64,000 nucleotides of DNA from Luteococcus sp048595755 (GTDB lineage: Bacteria; Actinomycetota; Actinomycetes; Propionibacteriales; Propionibacteriaceae): assembly GCF_048595755.1 (NCBI RefSeq), contig NZ_CP184360.1, forward strand, positions 1,922,001-1,986,000, read 5' to 3'. The notes beneath the pieces were generated by a model. That model ran no database searches and was not told where the DNA came from. It saw only the letters and a program-made list of their open reading frames with translations. Positions 15,501 through 25,751 of this stretch are shown one piece after another (the stretch's first letter is position 1; each line of letters starts with the position of its first letter). Made by a program: the position numbers and the translations under genes.

Positions 15501-16913
15501 ATGTTGCAGAACTTCGTGACCGCGACGTACATCGTCTCGGGTCTGCTGTTCATCCTTGCGCTGCAGGGTTTGAGCAAGCACGAGACGGCCAAGCGCGGCA
15601 ATGCCTTCGGCGTGCTGGGCATGATCCTGGCCCTGGTGGCCACCAACTTCCAGATGGGCTGGACCGACATCCGCGGTGACGGGGCAGACCTCACCGCCGT
15701 CGCGCTGCTGCTGGCGGCGGTCGTCATCGGCGGTCTGATCGGCGTGCAGCGTGCCCTCAAGGTGGAGATGACTGGCATGCCGGAGCTGATCGCCCTGCTG
15801 CACTCCTTCGTGGGTGCCGCGGCGGTGCTGGTGGGCTTCAACTCCTTCCTGGACTCACCCCACGCCAATGCCTTCCACCTGACCGAGGTGGCGCTGGGCA
15901 TCTTCATCGGTGCGGTCACCTTCACCGGCTCGATCGTCGCGTGGGGCAAGCTGAACGGCAAGATCGCCTCCAAGCCGCTGACGCTGCCCGGCCGCAACTG
16001 GCTCAATCTGTTGGCGCTGGTGGCCATCATCGTGATGACCGTCTGGTTCGTGCAGGCCCCGTCGCTGCTGCCGCTGGTGCTGATCACCATCGTCTCGCTG
16101 CTGTTGGGCATCCACCTGGTGGCCTCGATCGGCGGCGCGGACATGCCCGTCGTGATCTCGATGCTGAACTCCTACTCCGGCTGGGCGGCGGCCTTCAGCG
16201 GCTTCATGCTCAACATGAACGTGCTGATCATCACCGGTGCGCTGGTGGGTGCCTCGGGCGCGATCCTGAGCTACATCATGTGCAAGGCCATGAACCGTTC
16301 CTTCATCTCGGTGATCCTGGGCGGCTTCGGCGATTCCGTCGCGGCCGGCCCCGCGGTCGAGGGGGAGCATACCGAGTGGAGCGTGGCCGAGGTGGCCCAG
16401 GCGCTGGCCGAGGCCAAGAGCGTCATCATCGCCCCGGGTTACGGCATGGCCGTCGCGCAGGCGCAGTACCCCGTCGCGGAGCTCACCAAGGCGATGGAGG
16501 CCAATGGCACCCAGGTGCGCTTTGCCATCCATCCCGTCGCGGGACGCCTGCCCGGCCACATGAACGTGCTGCTGGCCGAGGCCCACGTGCCCTACGACAT
16601 CGTGCTGGAGATGGACGAGATCAACGACGACTTCGCCGACACCGACGTGGTGCTGGTGATCGGCGCCAACGACACCGTCAACCCGGCCGCGATGGAGCCG
16701 GGCCTGCCGATCAGCGGCATGCCGGTGCTCCACGTGTGGGATGCGCGTCGCGTGGTGGTCTTCAAGCGGTCGATGAGCGCTGGTTACGCCGGGGTGCAGA
16801 ACCCGCTCTTCTTCCGGGAGAACACCTCGATGTGCTTCGGCGACGCCAAGGCGACGGTGCAGGGCATCCTCGCCGCGCTGCCTTCGGGCGATCGAGCGGC
16901 CATCGGCAGTTGA
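15501..16913 (+). CDS. pntB: NAD(P) transhydrogenase subunit beta
   Basis: 470 residues. About eight membrane helices (1-260) are followed by the soluble NADP(H)-binding domain III: VIIAPGYGMAVAQAQYPVAELTKAM, HPVAGRLPGHMNVLLAEAHVPYD, LVIGANDTVNPAA and VVVFKRSMSAGYAGVQNPLFF. The intramembrane GGADMPVVISMLNSYSGWAAA signature is present. The ATG follows AAGGAGG 7 nt upstream within the end of pntA. A strong terminator follows, closing the pntAB unit. Confidence 0.95.
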   Translation: MLQNFVTATYIVSGLLFILALQGLSKHETAKRGNAFGVLGMILALVATNFQMGWTDIRGDGADLTAVALLLAAVVIGGLIGVQRALKVEMTGMPELIALLHSFVGAAAVLVGFNSFLDSPHANAFHLTEVALGIFIGAVTFTGSIVAWGKLNGKIASKPLTLPGRNWLNLLALVAIIVMTVWFVQAPSLLPLVLITIVSLLLGIHLVASIGGADMPVVISMLNSYSGWAAAFSGFMLNMNVLIITGALVGASGAILSYIMCKAMNRSFISVILGGFGDSVAAGPAVEGEHTEWSVAEVAQALAEAKSVIIAPGYGMAVAQAQYPVAELTKAMEANGTQVRFAIHPVAGRLPGHMNVLLAEAHVPYDIVLEMDEINDDFADTDVVLVIGANDTVNPAAMEPGLPISGMPVLHVWDARRVVVFKRSMSAGYAGVQNPLFFRENTSMCFGDAKATVQGILAALPSGDRAAIGS

Positions 16914-16926
16914 TCCTGGCACTGGC

Positions 16927-16966
16927 AACCGGCCCCACCTCCGCCCTGGAGGTGGGGCCGGTTTTG
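16927..16966 (+). terminator. Intrinsic terminator after pntB
   Basis: A 15-16 bp GC-rich stem (ACCGGCCCCACCTCC at 16928-16942 with its complement at 16948-16962) with a 5-nt loop is followed by TTTTG. This is one of the two clearest rho-independent terminators in the window. Confidence 0.85.
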
Positions 16967-16980
16967 TCGGTGGTGGCTCC

Positions 16981-16986
16981 TAGGGT
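16981..16986 (+). promoter_or_regulatory. Leaderless -10 element of the RecQ-like helicase gene
   Basis: TAGGGT lies 6 nt before the ATG at 16993 and immediately after the pntB terminator, so the helicase gene has its own promoter. Confidence 0.45.
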
Positions 16987-16992
16987 GGAGCC

Positions 16993-19311
16993 ATGACCTC
17001 GCACCTGCCCCCGCTGCCCGACGAGCCGCCCGTCGACCCGTGGGACGTGCCCCCGGACGACGACTGGCTGCCGCCGCAGGAGCTTGCCACGTCGGCCGAG
17101 CCCACCCCCACGTCGGCCGAGCCCACTCCCACGTCGGCCGAGCCCACTCCCACGTCGGCCGAGCCTGTCGAGGCCACGCGCGCCGAGCCCACCTCTACGT
17201 CGGCCGAGCCTGGCGAGGCCCCCCTCGCAGAGCAGGCCCTCACAGTGCTCAAGAAGCTGGTGGGCCGCGATGACGTGACCTTCCACGACGGCCAGCTGGA
17301 GGCGGTGCTGGCGCTGGTGCAGCACCGGCAGCGTGCCCTGGTGGTGCAGCGCACCGGGTGGGGCAAGTCGGCGGTCTACTTCGTCGCGACGGCGCTGCGC
17401 CGTGCCCAGGGTGCCGGGCCGACGGTGATCGTCAGCCCCTTGCTGGCGTTGATGCGTGACCAGATCGGCGCGGCGGAGCGGGCCGGGGTGCGGGCCGTCA
17501 CCATGAACTCCGCCAATGCCACCGACTGGCGCGAGGTCTCCGACGCGCTGGCCCGCGACGAGGTGGACGTGCTGTTGATCAGCCCGGAGCGGCTCAACAA
17601 CCCCTCCTTCCGGGCCGAGCAGCTGCCCGACCTGGCGGCGCGCTGCGGCCTGCTCGTGGTGGACGAGGCACACTGCGTCTCCGACTGGGGCCATGACTTC
17701 CGCCCCGACTACCGCCGCATCAAGGACCTGCTGCTGGAGCTTCCGCAGGACACCCCGGTGCTCGCCACCACCGCCACCGCCAATGAGCGGGTGGTCGCCG
17801 ACGTGGCCGAACAGTTGGGTGCCGGCGGGCATGAGGTCTTCACCATTCGCGGCCCGCTCTCGCGTGAGTCGCTGCGGCTCGGTGTGCTGGAACTGCCGCA
17901 CGCGGAGGCGCAGCTGGCCTGGTTGGGGGCCCACCTGGGTGACTTCCAGGGCTCCGGCATCATCTACACGCTCACGATCTCGGCCGCCGAGGACGTCTCC
18001 CGGGCCTTGTCGGAGGCGGGGTATGCGGTCAAGGCCTATACCGGCCGCACCGACACCGCGGAGCGGGAGCAGTTGGAGAACCAGCTGCGTGCCAATGAAC
18101 TGAAGGCCCTGGTGGCCACCTCGGCGCTCGGGATGGGTTTCGACAAGCCAGACCTGGGTTTCGTGATCCACCTGGGCGCCCCCAGCTCGCCGGTGGCCTA
18201 CTACCAGCACGTGGGCCGCGCCGGCCGTGGTGCGATCGACGCCGACGTGCTCTTGCTCCCCACCGCCGCCGACCGCGACATCTGGCACTACTTCGCCACC
18301 GCGTCGATGCCCGACCAGGAGAAGGCCCAGGCGGTGATCGAAGCGTTGCAGCAGTCGGGCAAGCCGCTGTCCACCGGGGCGCTGGAGACCATCGTCGACC
18401 TGCGGCGCACTCGGTTGGAGCTGTTGCTGAAGGTGCTCGACGTGGACGGGGCAGTGCAGCGCGTCAAGGGCGGCTGGACCGCCACCGGGCAGCCGTGGGT
18501 CTATGACGCCCAGCGTTACGCGCGGGTGGCCGAGGCGAGGCAGCGCGAACAGCAGCTGATGCTCGACTACCAGAAGGGCGAGCGGTGTCGGATGGCCTTC
18601 CTGACTGCTGCGCTGGACGATCCGCAGTCGCATGACTGCGGACGCTGCGATGTGTGCGCCGGTCAGTGGTACGACCCCACGCTGCCCGATGCCGCGATGG
18701 TGGCCGCCCGCACCGCCCTCGACCGGCCCGGCGTCCTGCTGGAACCGCGCGGCATGTGGCCCACCGGCATGGACCGGTTGGGTGTTCCCCTCAAGGGCAA
18801 GATCAAGAACGGGCCGGAGCCCGGCAGGGTGATCGCGCGGCTCACCGACCTGGGCATGGGGCAGCGGTTGCGCGCGCTGCTGCAGCAGCCCGACGCCCCG
18901 GTGCCCGACGACGTGCTGAAGGCCTGCATCCCGGTCCTGCGCGAGTGGGACTGGGCCGAACGCCCGGTGGCGGTGGCCCATGTTCCCTCACGCACCCGTC
19001 CAGAGCTGGTGGCTTCTCTGGCCAGCGGCCTGGCGCGATTGGGGCGGATGACCGATCTGGGTGCGCTGGCGCTGGCCGACGGTGGCCCGACGGGGGAGGC
19101 CGGTGGCAACTCCGCCTTCCGACTGGCCGGTATCTGGGGCCGGATCGTCGTCGACGAACACCTCAGCCGCCAACTGGCTGGTGTGCAGGGGCCGGTGCTG
19201 CTGGTGGATGACCTGGTGGACTCCCGCTGGACCATGACCGTGGCCGCCGCGGCGCTGCGCGAGGCGGGTGCGTCGGCGGTCCTTCCCTTCGCCCTGGCCC
19301 TGCAGGCCTGA
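16993..19311 (+). CDS. RecQ-family ATP-dependent DNA helicase with C-terminal PRTase-like segment
   Basis: 772 residues. A non-conserved acidic N-terminus (1-75) holds 7-residue repeats TSAEPTP. The SF2 helicase core follows: Walker A RTGWGKSAVYF, motif Ib VSPLLALMRDQ, DEAH box LLVVDEAHCVSDWGHDFRPDYRRI, motif III TATAN, motif V ALGMGFDKPDLGFVIHLG and motif VI YYQHVGRAGRG. A zinc-binding cluster (MAFLTAALDDPQSHDCGRCDVCAG) follows near residue 540. The last 120 residues contain VLLVDDLVDSRWTMTVAAAALREAGA, resembling the PRPP-binding loop of phosphoribosyltransferases. It unwinds 3'-5' DNA in repair. The repeat-rich N-terminus and the PRTase-like tail are lineage features. Confidence 0.88.
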   Translation: MTSHLPPLPDEPPVDPWDVPPDDDWLPPQELATSAEPTPTSAEPTPTSAEPTPTSAEPVEATRAEPTSTSAEPGEAPLAEQALTVLKKLVGRDDVTFHDGQLEAVLALVQHRQRALVVQRTGWGKSAVYFVATALRRAQGAGPTVIVSPLLALMRDQIGAAERAGVRAVTMNSANATDWREVSDALARDEVDVLLISPERLNNPSFRAEQLPDLAARCGLLVVDEAHCVSDWGHDFRPDYRRIKDLLLELPQDTPVLATTATANERVVADVAEQLGAGGHEVFTIRGPLSRESLRLGVLELPHAEAQLAWLGAHLGDFQGSGIIYTLTISAAEDVSRALSEAGYAVKAYTGRTDTAEREQLENQLRANELKALVATSALGMGFDKPDLGFVIHLGAPSSPVAYYQHVGRAGRGAIDADVLLLPTAADRDIWHYFATASMPDQEKAQAVIEALQQSGKPLSTGALETIVDLRRTRLELLLKVLDVDGAVQRVKGGWTATGQPWVYDAQRYARVAEARQREQQLMLDYQKGERCRMAFLTAALDDPQSHDCGRCDVCAGQWYDPTLPDAAMVAARTALDRPGVLLEPRGMWPTGMDRLGVPLKGKIKNGPEPGRVIARLTDLGMGQRLRALLQQPDAPVPDDVLKACIPVLREWDWAERPVAVAHVPSRTRPELVASLASGLARLGRMTDLGALALADGGPTGEAGGNSAFRLAGIWGRIVVDEHLSRQLAGVQGPVLLVDDLVDSRWTMTVAAAALREAGASAVLPFALALQA
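17089..17172 (+). repeat. 21-bp in-frame tandem repeat in the RecQ-like gene
   Basis: Three full copies of ACGTCGGCCGAGCCCACTCCC (21 bp, so 7 codons; the first copy has one base change) and a fourth that merges into the dispersed element GGCCGAGCCTGTCGAGGCC (17157-17175). A variant of that element follows at 17202-17220. The encoded protein stretch is disordered. Confidence 0.85.
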
Positions 19312-19359
19312 GCCTCGCAGAAAGCACCCAAAACCCCTTGCGAGAGCGCCACCAAATGA

Positions 19360-19380
19360 TAGAATAGAACAAAGATTCGA
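19360..19380 (+). promoter_or_regulatory. Promoter and LexA-like SOS box of the DUF222/HNH gene
   Basis: A 16-mer at 19365-19380 (TAGAACAAAGATTCGA) matches the actinobacterial LexA consensus TCGAAC-N4-GTTCGA at 10 of 12 defined positions. It overlaps the end of a good -10 box TAGAAT (19360-19365). The local sequence is notably A+T-rich for this genome. Confidence 0.6.
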
Positions 19381-19410
19381 TGATGGTCTGGGGTATTCGA
19401 GGGGGCGGAC

Positions 19411-20946
19411 ATGCAGGAGCTGGCGCGAGTGGGAAATCCGTCGTCCGTGGCGGATCGGGTGCCGATGGAGCACCTGTCCTCGGCGCAGACCGTCGGCGCC
19501 CTGCTGGCCGCCCGGCGTCGTGCCTGGCAGGCGGAGGCAGAGCAGTTCGCCCTGGCCGCCCACTTCGCAGACCTGCATGCCGTGGTTCCCGAGGACGGGC
19601 CCGTGGTCTTCGGGGAGCGCATGGTGCACCTTGGTGGTGACGGAACCCCCGAGGTGGCGGAGTTCGCCCCACTGGAGATCGCTGCCGCGCTGACCATCAC
19701 GCGGGAGGCTGCCGAGTTGATGATCGGGGACGCCTTGGCCCTGCGCCACCGCCTTCCGCTGTTGTGGCAGAAGATGCACGACGGTGAACTGCGCGTCGGG
19801 GTGGCGCGTGTGCTGGTGATGAAGTCCCGCTCACTCCCGCTGCGCGAGGCGCTGGAGCTGGACCGTCGAATCGCGCCCCTGGTCGGCGGGATGAGCCCCG
19901 GCCGTCTCGTGCGGATCGCCGAGGGGCACGTCCTGGAGCTCACACCCCAGGAGGATGCTCGCACCCACCATGAGCTGGCCATGGCAACCCGGGGAGTGTG
20001 GCTGGGGGAGTCCGAGGACGGTGTGGCCCCGCTGCAGGGCCGGCTGGCCGCCTCGGACGCAATCTTCCTCGACGCGCAGCTCGACCGGGTCGCCACCATC
20101 CTGGCGCAGGGTGGGCACACCGAATCGGTGGACGTGCGACGGGCCACCGCACTCGGCATCCTCGCCTCCCCGGCACGCGCGCTGCAGCTGATCCAGGCCT
20201 CCCTGCTCGACGAGGTGGACGATCCCGCCTTGCCCCTGGACACGGATGCCGCCAGGGACGAGAGCTGTCCGGCTGCCGGCCAGCGCGGCCACACCTGTGG
20301 CGCCGTCACAGTCGACCCCGAACTGCTGCTGCCTCGATCCACCGTGGTGGTGCACCTGGCCGAGCAGGCCCTGGCCGAACTCGACGGCGTGGCCCGGATG
20401 GAACGAAGCGGCCCGGTGCTCGTCGAATGGCTGGAGGAACTGCTGGGGCATTCGCGGGTGACGTTGAAACCCGTGGTGGATCCGGCAGTCGTCACCCCGA
20501 GCGACCGGTATGAGGTCAGCCACCGGATGCGGCAGGTGGTCATCGCCCGCAACCCGGTGGAGGTCTTCCCGGGGTCCAAGAAGTGGGCCGAGTCGTGCGA
20601 TCTGGACCACACCGAGCCTTGGCGGCCCCCGCCGTCGCCGGCCGCGCCACCCGAATCGACCGCGCCACCCGAATCGGCCGCGCCATTCGAATCAGGCGCG
20701 CCCGAATCAGGCGGACGGCGCGCGAACGGGGAGAGGGATCAACCACCACGCTCGGCGCCCGCCACCCGGCCCGAGAACCTCGGCCCCTTGTCCCGCACGG
20801 TGCACCGAGCCAAGACCCACGGCGGCTGGCAGCTGCGACAACTGGCTCCCGGCATGTTCTTCTGGCGATCGCCCGACGGGTTCGCCTACCTCGTCACGCC
20901 CTCCCGCTCCTGGATGATCCACAACCCGGTGACCCCTGCCGGCTGA
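19411..20946 (+). CDS. DUF222 (13E12 repeat family) HNH endonuclease-like protein
   Basis: 511 residues. A long helical DUF222 region (about 20-290) contains EIAAALTITREAAELMIGDAL and the block AATRG-like MATRGVWLGESEDG. A C-terminal HNH zone begins DRYEVSHRMRQVVIARNPVEVFPGSKKWAESCDLDHTEPW, followed by HRAKTHGGWQLRQLAPGMFFWRSPDGFAYLV. The typical cysteine pair of the HNH fold is partly altered. A proline-rich 6-residue repeat (about 410-435) interrupts the HNH region. Family members occur in many copies in actinobacteria and several in Mycobacterium tuberculosis belong to the LexA regulon, in keeping with the SOS-like box here. Start supported by GAGGGGGCGG before the ATG. Confidence 0.88.
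   Translation: MQELARVGNPSSVADRVPMEHLSSAQTVGALLAARRRAWQAEAEQFALAAHFADLHAVVPEDGPVVFGERMVHLGGDGTPEVAEFAPLEIAAALTITREAAELMIGDALALRHRLPLLWQKMHDGELRVGVARVLVMKSRSLPLREALELDRRIAPLVGGMSPGRLVRIAEGHVLELTPQEDARTHHELAMATRGVWLGESEDGVAPLQGRLAASDAIFLDAQLDRVATILAQGGHTESVDVRRATALGILASPARALQLIQASLLDEVDDPALPLDTDAARDESCPAAGQRGHTCGAVTVDPELLLPRSTVVVHLAEQALAELDGVARMERSGPVLVEWLEELLGHSRVTLKPVVDPAVVTPSDRYEVSHRMRQVVIARNPVEVFPGSKKWAESCDLDHTEPWRPPPSPAAPPESTAPPESAAPFESGAPESGGRRANGERDQPPRSAPATRPENLGPLSRTVHRAKTHGGWQLRQLAPGMFFWRSPDGFAYLVTPSRSWMIHNPVTPAG
20644..20714 (+). repeat. 18-bp in-frame tandem repeat inside the HNH region
   Basis: Three 18-bp units of the type GCGCCACCCGAATCGACC plus a shortened 15-bp copy encode (A)PPES(T/A) repeats. 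They lie between the CDLDHTEPW motif and the rest of the HNH fold. Confidence 0.8.
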
Positions 20947-20988
20947 GGGCCCGCCTGCCCGGCCCCGCCACCGTGGCAGGGTGGTGCC

Positions 20989-21408
20989 GTGGATCTCGAA
21001 GAGCTACCAATCGGGGAGTACGCATTCCCAGGGCCGCTGCGCGACCGACTGGTTGGCGCCATCCTCTCGGGGGAGAAGACCGCAACCTCTTGGCTGCAGG
21101 AGGAGGAAGACCGTTTCGGCGACGAGCCCACTGTGCCGGGGTACCGAGAGGTCGTCGTCGATTCCGTGGGAGAACCGGTCTGCGTCACCGAGGTCATCGA
21201 CGTGCAGGTCCTACCGCTGGCCGACGTCGGTGACGACCACGCACGGGCCGAAGGGGAGGGTTACGCCGACGCGCGCGAGTGGCGTGAGGGGCACGAGGAG
21301 TTCTGGACCTCACCCGACTACGTCGCCTCCCTGGGCGAACCCACGGTGGCAATCGGCGATGACACCCCCGTGTGTTGCTGTCGCTTCCGGGTGATCCACC
21401 GCTGCTGA
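20989..21408 (+). CDS. ASCH-domain protein
   Basis: 139 residues. The ASCH fold is visible as FPGPLRDRLVGAILSGEKTATSWLQEE (Gly-Xaa-Lys-Thr-Ala-Thr RNA-binding-type motif), EPVCVTEVIDVQVLPLADVGDDHARAEGEGYADAREWREGHEEFW and CCCRFRVIH. Members of this subfamily (YqfB-like, formerly DUF984) include an N4-acetylcytidine amidohydrolase, and others are proposed to bind RNA. The GTG start is assigned by homology. Nothing in the context fixes the role. Confidence 0.82.
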   Translation: MDLEELPIGEYAFPGPLRDRLVGAILSGEKTATSWLQEEEDRFGDEPTVPGYREVVVDSVGEPVCVTEVIDVQVLPLADVGDDHARAEGEGYADAREWREGHEEFWTSPDYVASLGEPTVAIGDDTPVCCCRFRVIHRC

Positions 21409-21434
21409 GGGGGCGCAGCGGTCGGAATGCAGGA

Positions 21435-21459
21435 ACGCCGCCCCGAATCGGGGCGGCGT
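21435..21459. terminator. Bidirectional hairpin between convergent genes
   Basis: ACGCCGCCCC (21435-21444) pairs perfectly with its complement at 21450-21459 around a tiny loop. It lies between the ends of the ASCH and DinB-like genes. T-runs are absent on both strands, so it may terminate imperfectly. Confidence 0.55.
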
Positions 21460-21476
21460 CCAACGAAACTGTCGGC

Positions 21477-22061
21477 TCACTCGGCCGTCGGCGGCGCCCA
21501 GTAGGGGTTGCGGCCCAGGAAGGCCATCAGCTTCTGCTCGCTGGAGGCGTCGTCGCGCACCGGCTGCTGTTCGCCGAACTGGCCGGATTCGCGCAGCATC
21601 TGCTCGGAGCCCTTCATGTCCTCGAGCATCTGGTGGCAGGTGGCCTGGTCGAGCCCGGAGGCCTGCCCGGTGGCGGTGGCCAGATCCCAGGTGTGCATGA
21701 AGATGTCGGGCACGTAGTAGGTCTCCAGCGCCTCCACCACGCTCATGCCCTTGAACATCGTTTCGGGCATGTTCAGCTTCTCGATTCCGGCATTGCTCAT
21801 CAGGGTCTGCATCTGCTCGGTGTGCTTGCGCCAGGCCTCGACGGGATCGGCGTCGACGGAGGGGATCTCGCCAAAGGTGAGCCCCTCCACCTGGCCGAAC
21901 ATGCCGCGCGACCAGTCGACCAGGTGGCGCACGATGTCGCGCACAGACCACTCGGCCACGGGGGTGGGGGCATCCCAGTCGGTGACGTGGGCCAGCTTCT
22001 GGCTGAAGAGCTCGGCGGTGCTGCGGTGGCGCTCGGCCAGCTCGATTCGATTCTCGCTCAT
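21477..22061 (-). CDS. TIGR03086-type DinB-like metal-binding protein
   Basis: 194 residues from the ATG at 22061. The four-helix DinB/mycothiol-dependent maleylpyruvate isomerase fold is indicated by VAEWSVRDIVRHLVDWSRGMF (first metal His in RHLVDW) and ALETYYVPDIFMHTWDLATATG (HTWDLA second metal site). Family members bind a divalent metal and some use mycothiol. The substrate is unknown. The frame continues upstream, but that part would overlap the divergent kinase gene and lacks homology. Confidence 0.82.
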   Translation of the reverse strand: MSENRIELAERHRSTAELFSQKLAHVTDWDAPTPVAEWSVRDIVRHLVDWSRGMFGQVEGLTFGEIPSVDADPVEAWRKHTEQMQTLMSNAGIEKLNMPETMFKGMSVVEALETYYVPDIFMHTWDLATATGQASGLDQATCHQMLEDMKGSEQMLRESGQFGEQQPVRDDASSEQKLMAFLGRNPYWAPPTAE

Positions 22062-22128
22062 GCTGACAGTCTGCCCCACGGCGGAGGGTCCGGTTGTCTT
22101 CCGGTACCGCTGCCACCACGATGGTCGG

Positions 22129-23105
22129 GTGATCAACGCCGACTACGACCTGCTCGCCTGCGGTCTGTTCTTCAACGATCTGGCCTTCTCGGGGCTGCCC
22201 GCGGGAGGCCCAGTGGCCGGTCACGAACTGCGCACCGGCCCCTACGAGCAGAGCCCGGGCGGCATCGCCAACTCCTCCATCGCGGCCCGACGCCTGGGGC
22301 TGGACACCTGCATGGTCACCGACTGCGGCGACGATCCGATGACCACCGGCGCGCTGACCGCGCTGGCCGACGAGGGAATCGACACCTGTCACGTACTGGT
22401 GCACGAGGGTTGGCAGACCCCACTCACCGTGATCCTGAACTACGACGGCGACCGTGCCATGGTCACCAGCGAGACCGCCCACCCCGGCCCGTGCGTGATG
22501 CGTGCCCGCCACGCGCCCAGCGCTCGCGTGGCGATCACCCACCTGCAGCCCTTCCCGATGCCGTGGTTGGCCGAGGCCACGGCCCGTGGCACCCAGGTCA
22601 TCGGTGACATCGGCTGGGACGAGAGCGGCCGCTGGAACCTGGCCGACCTGCCAGACCTGGAACGGTGCACGGTCTTCACCCCGAACGAGGTGGAGGCGGT
22701 GAACTACACCCGCACCGAGAACACCGGACAGGCACTGGCCGCGCTGGCGGAGATCGTCCCGATGCCGGTGGTGACCCTGGGCCCGCGCGGCTGCATCTCC
22801 ATCGACGCCCGCACCGGCGAACAGGCCCGGGTACCGGCGCTCGGCGTCGACGTGGTGGACACCTGCGGCGCCGGCGACGTCTTCTCCGCCGGACTGGCCG
22901 CCGTGCTGACCACCGACTGGCCCTTGGCCGACAAGTTGCGCTTCGCCACCCTGGTGAGCACCGTCACCGTCTCCCGCCTGGGCGGAGCGACCACCGCCCC
23001 CGACATTCGCGAGATGCAGGGCTGGGTGCGCGACATGCCCCGCGACGAGCAACGTGACTACGGTTTCGTGCTCGACCTGCCGCTGAGCATGGCGGGAGGA
23101 GAGGC

Positions 23106-23109
<4 letters not shown>
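22129..23109 (+). CDS. PfkB-family sugar kinase
   Basis: 326 residues. PfkB motifs: ACGLFFNDLAFSG near the N-terminus, EQSPGGIANSSIAARRLGLDTCMVTDCGDD (substrate site, GG motif), FTPNEVEAVNYT, and the C-terminal DTCGAGDVFSAGLAAVL with the catalytic Asp and anion hole. It phosphorylates a sugar or nucleoside with ATP; the substrate is unclear. The GTG at 22129 gives the best-conserved N-terminus; no good ribosome site is seen. The stop overlaps the pepN ATG by 4 nt. Confidence 0.84.
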
Positions 23110-25541
<2,432 letters not shown>

Positions 25542-25688
25542 ACGCCCCGGCAAACCCCCGGATGGCGAACCCCGGACGACGTGGCCCAGTTGAAGGCTTG
25601 CTGTGCATCCGGCCCCCTTCGTGGCGGCGATGGCCACCCGCGGCGGATTTCTGCGCCCACAGCAGTCCTCGCGGCCCTCGCCTCGTCG

Positions 25689-25694
25689 TAGGAT
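25689..25694 (+). promoter_or_regulatory. Candidate -10 element in the pepN-vanW gap
   Basis: TAGGAT lies 58 nt before the GTG of the VanW-family gene. A -35 is not recognisable. The rest of the 210-bp gap shows no gene or clear terminator. Confidence 0.3.
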
Positions 25695-25751
25695 GGGTCG
25701 AACTGTGGCGCGAGCAGGTGCGCGCCCACCAGCCATCAAGGGGACCTGTCT

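Noticed and set aside
17089..17172. Regular repeats considered as a CRISPR array
   Set aside because: Units are contiguous 21-bp codon repeats without spacers, inside a reading frame.
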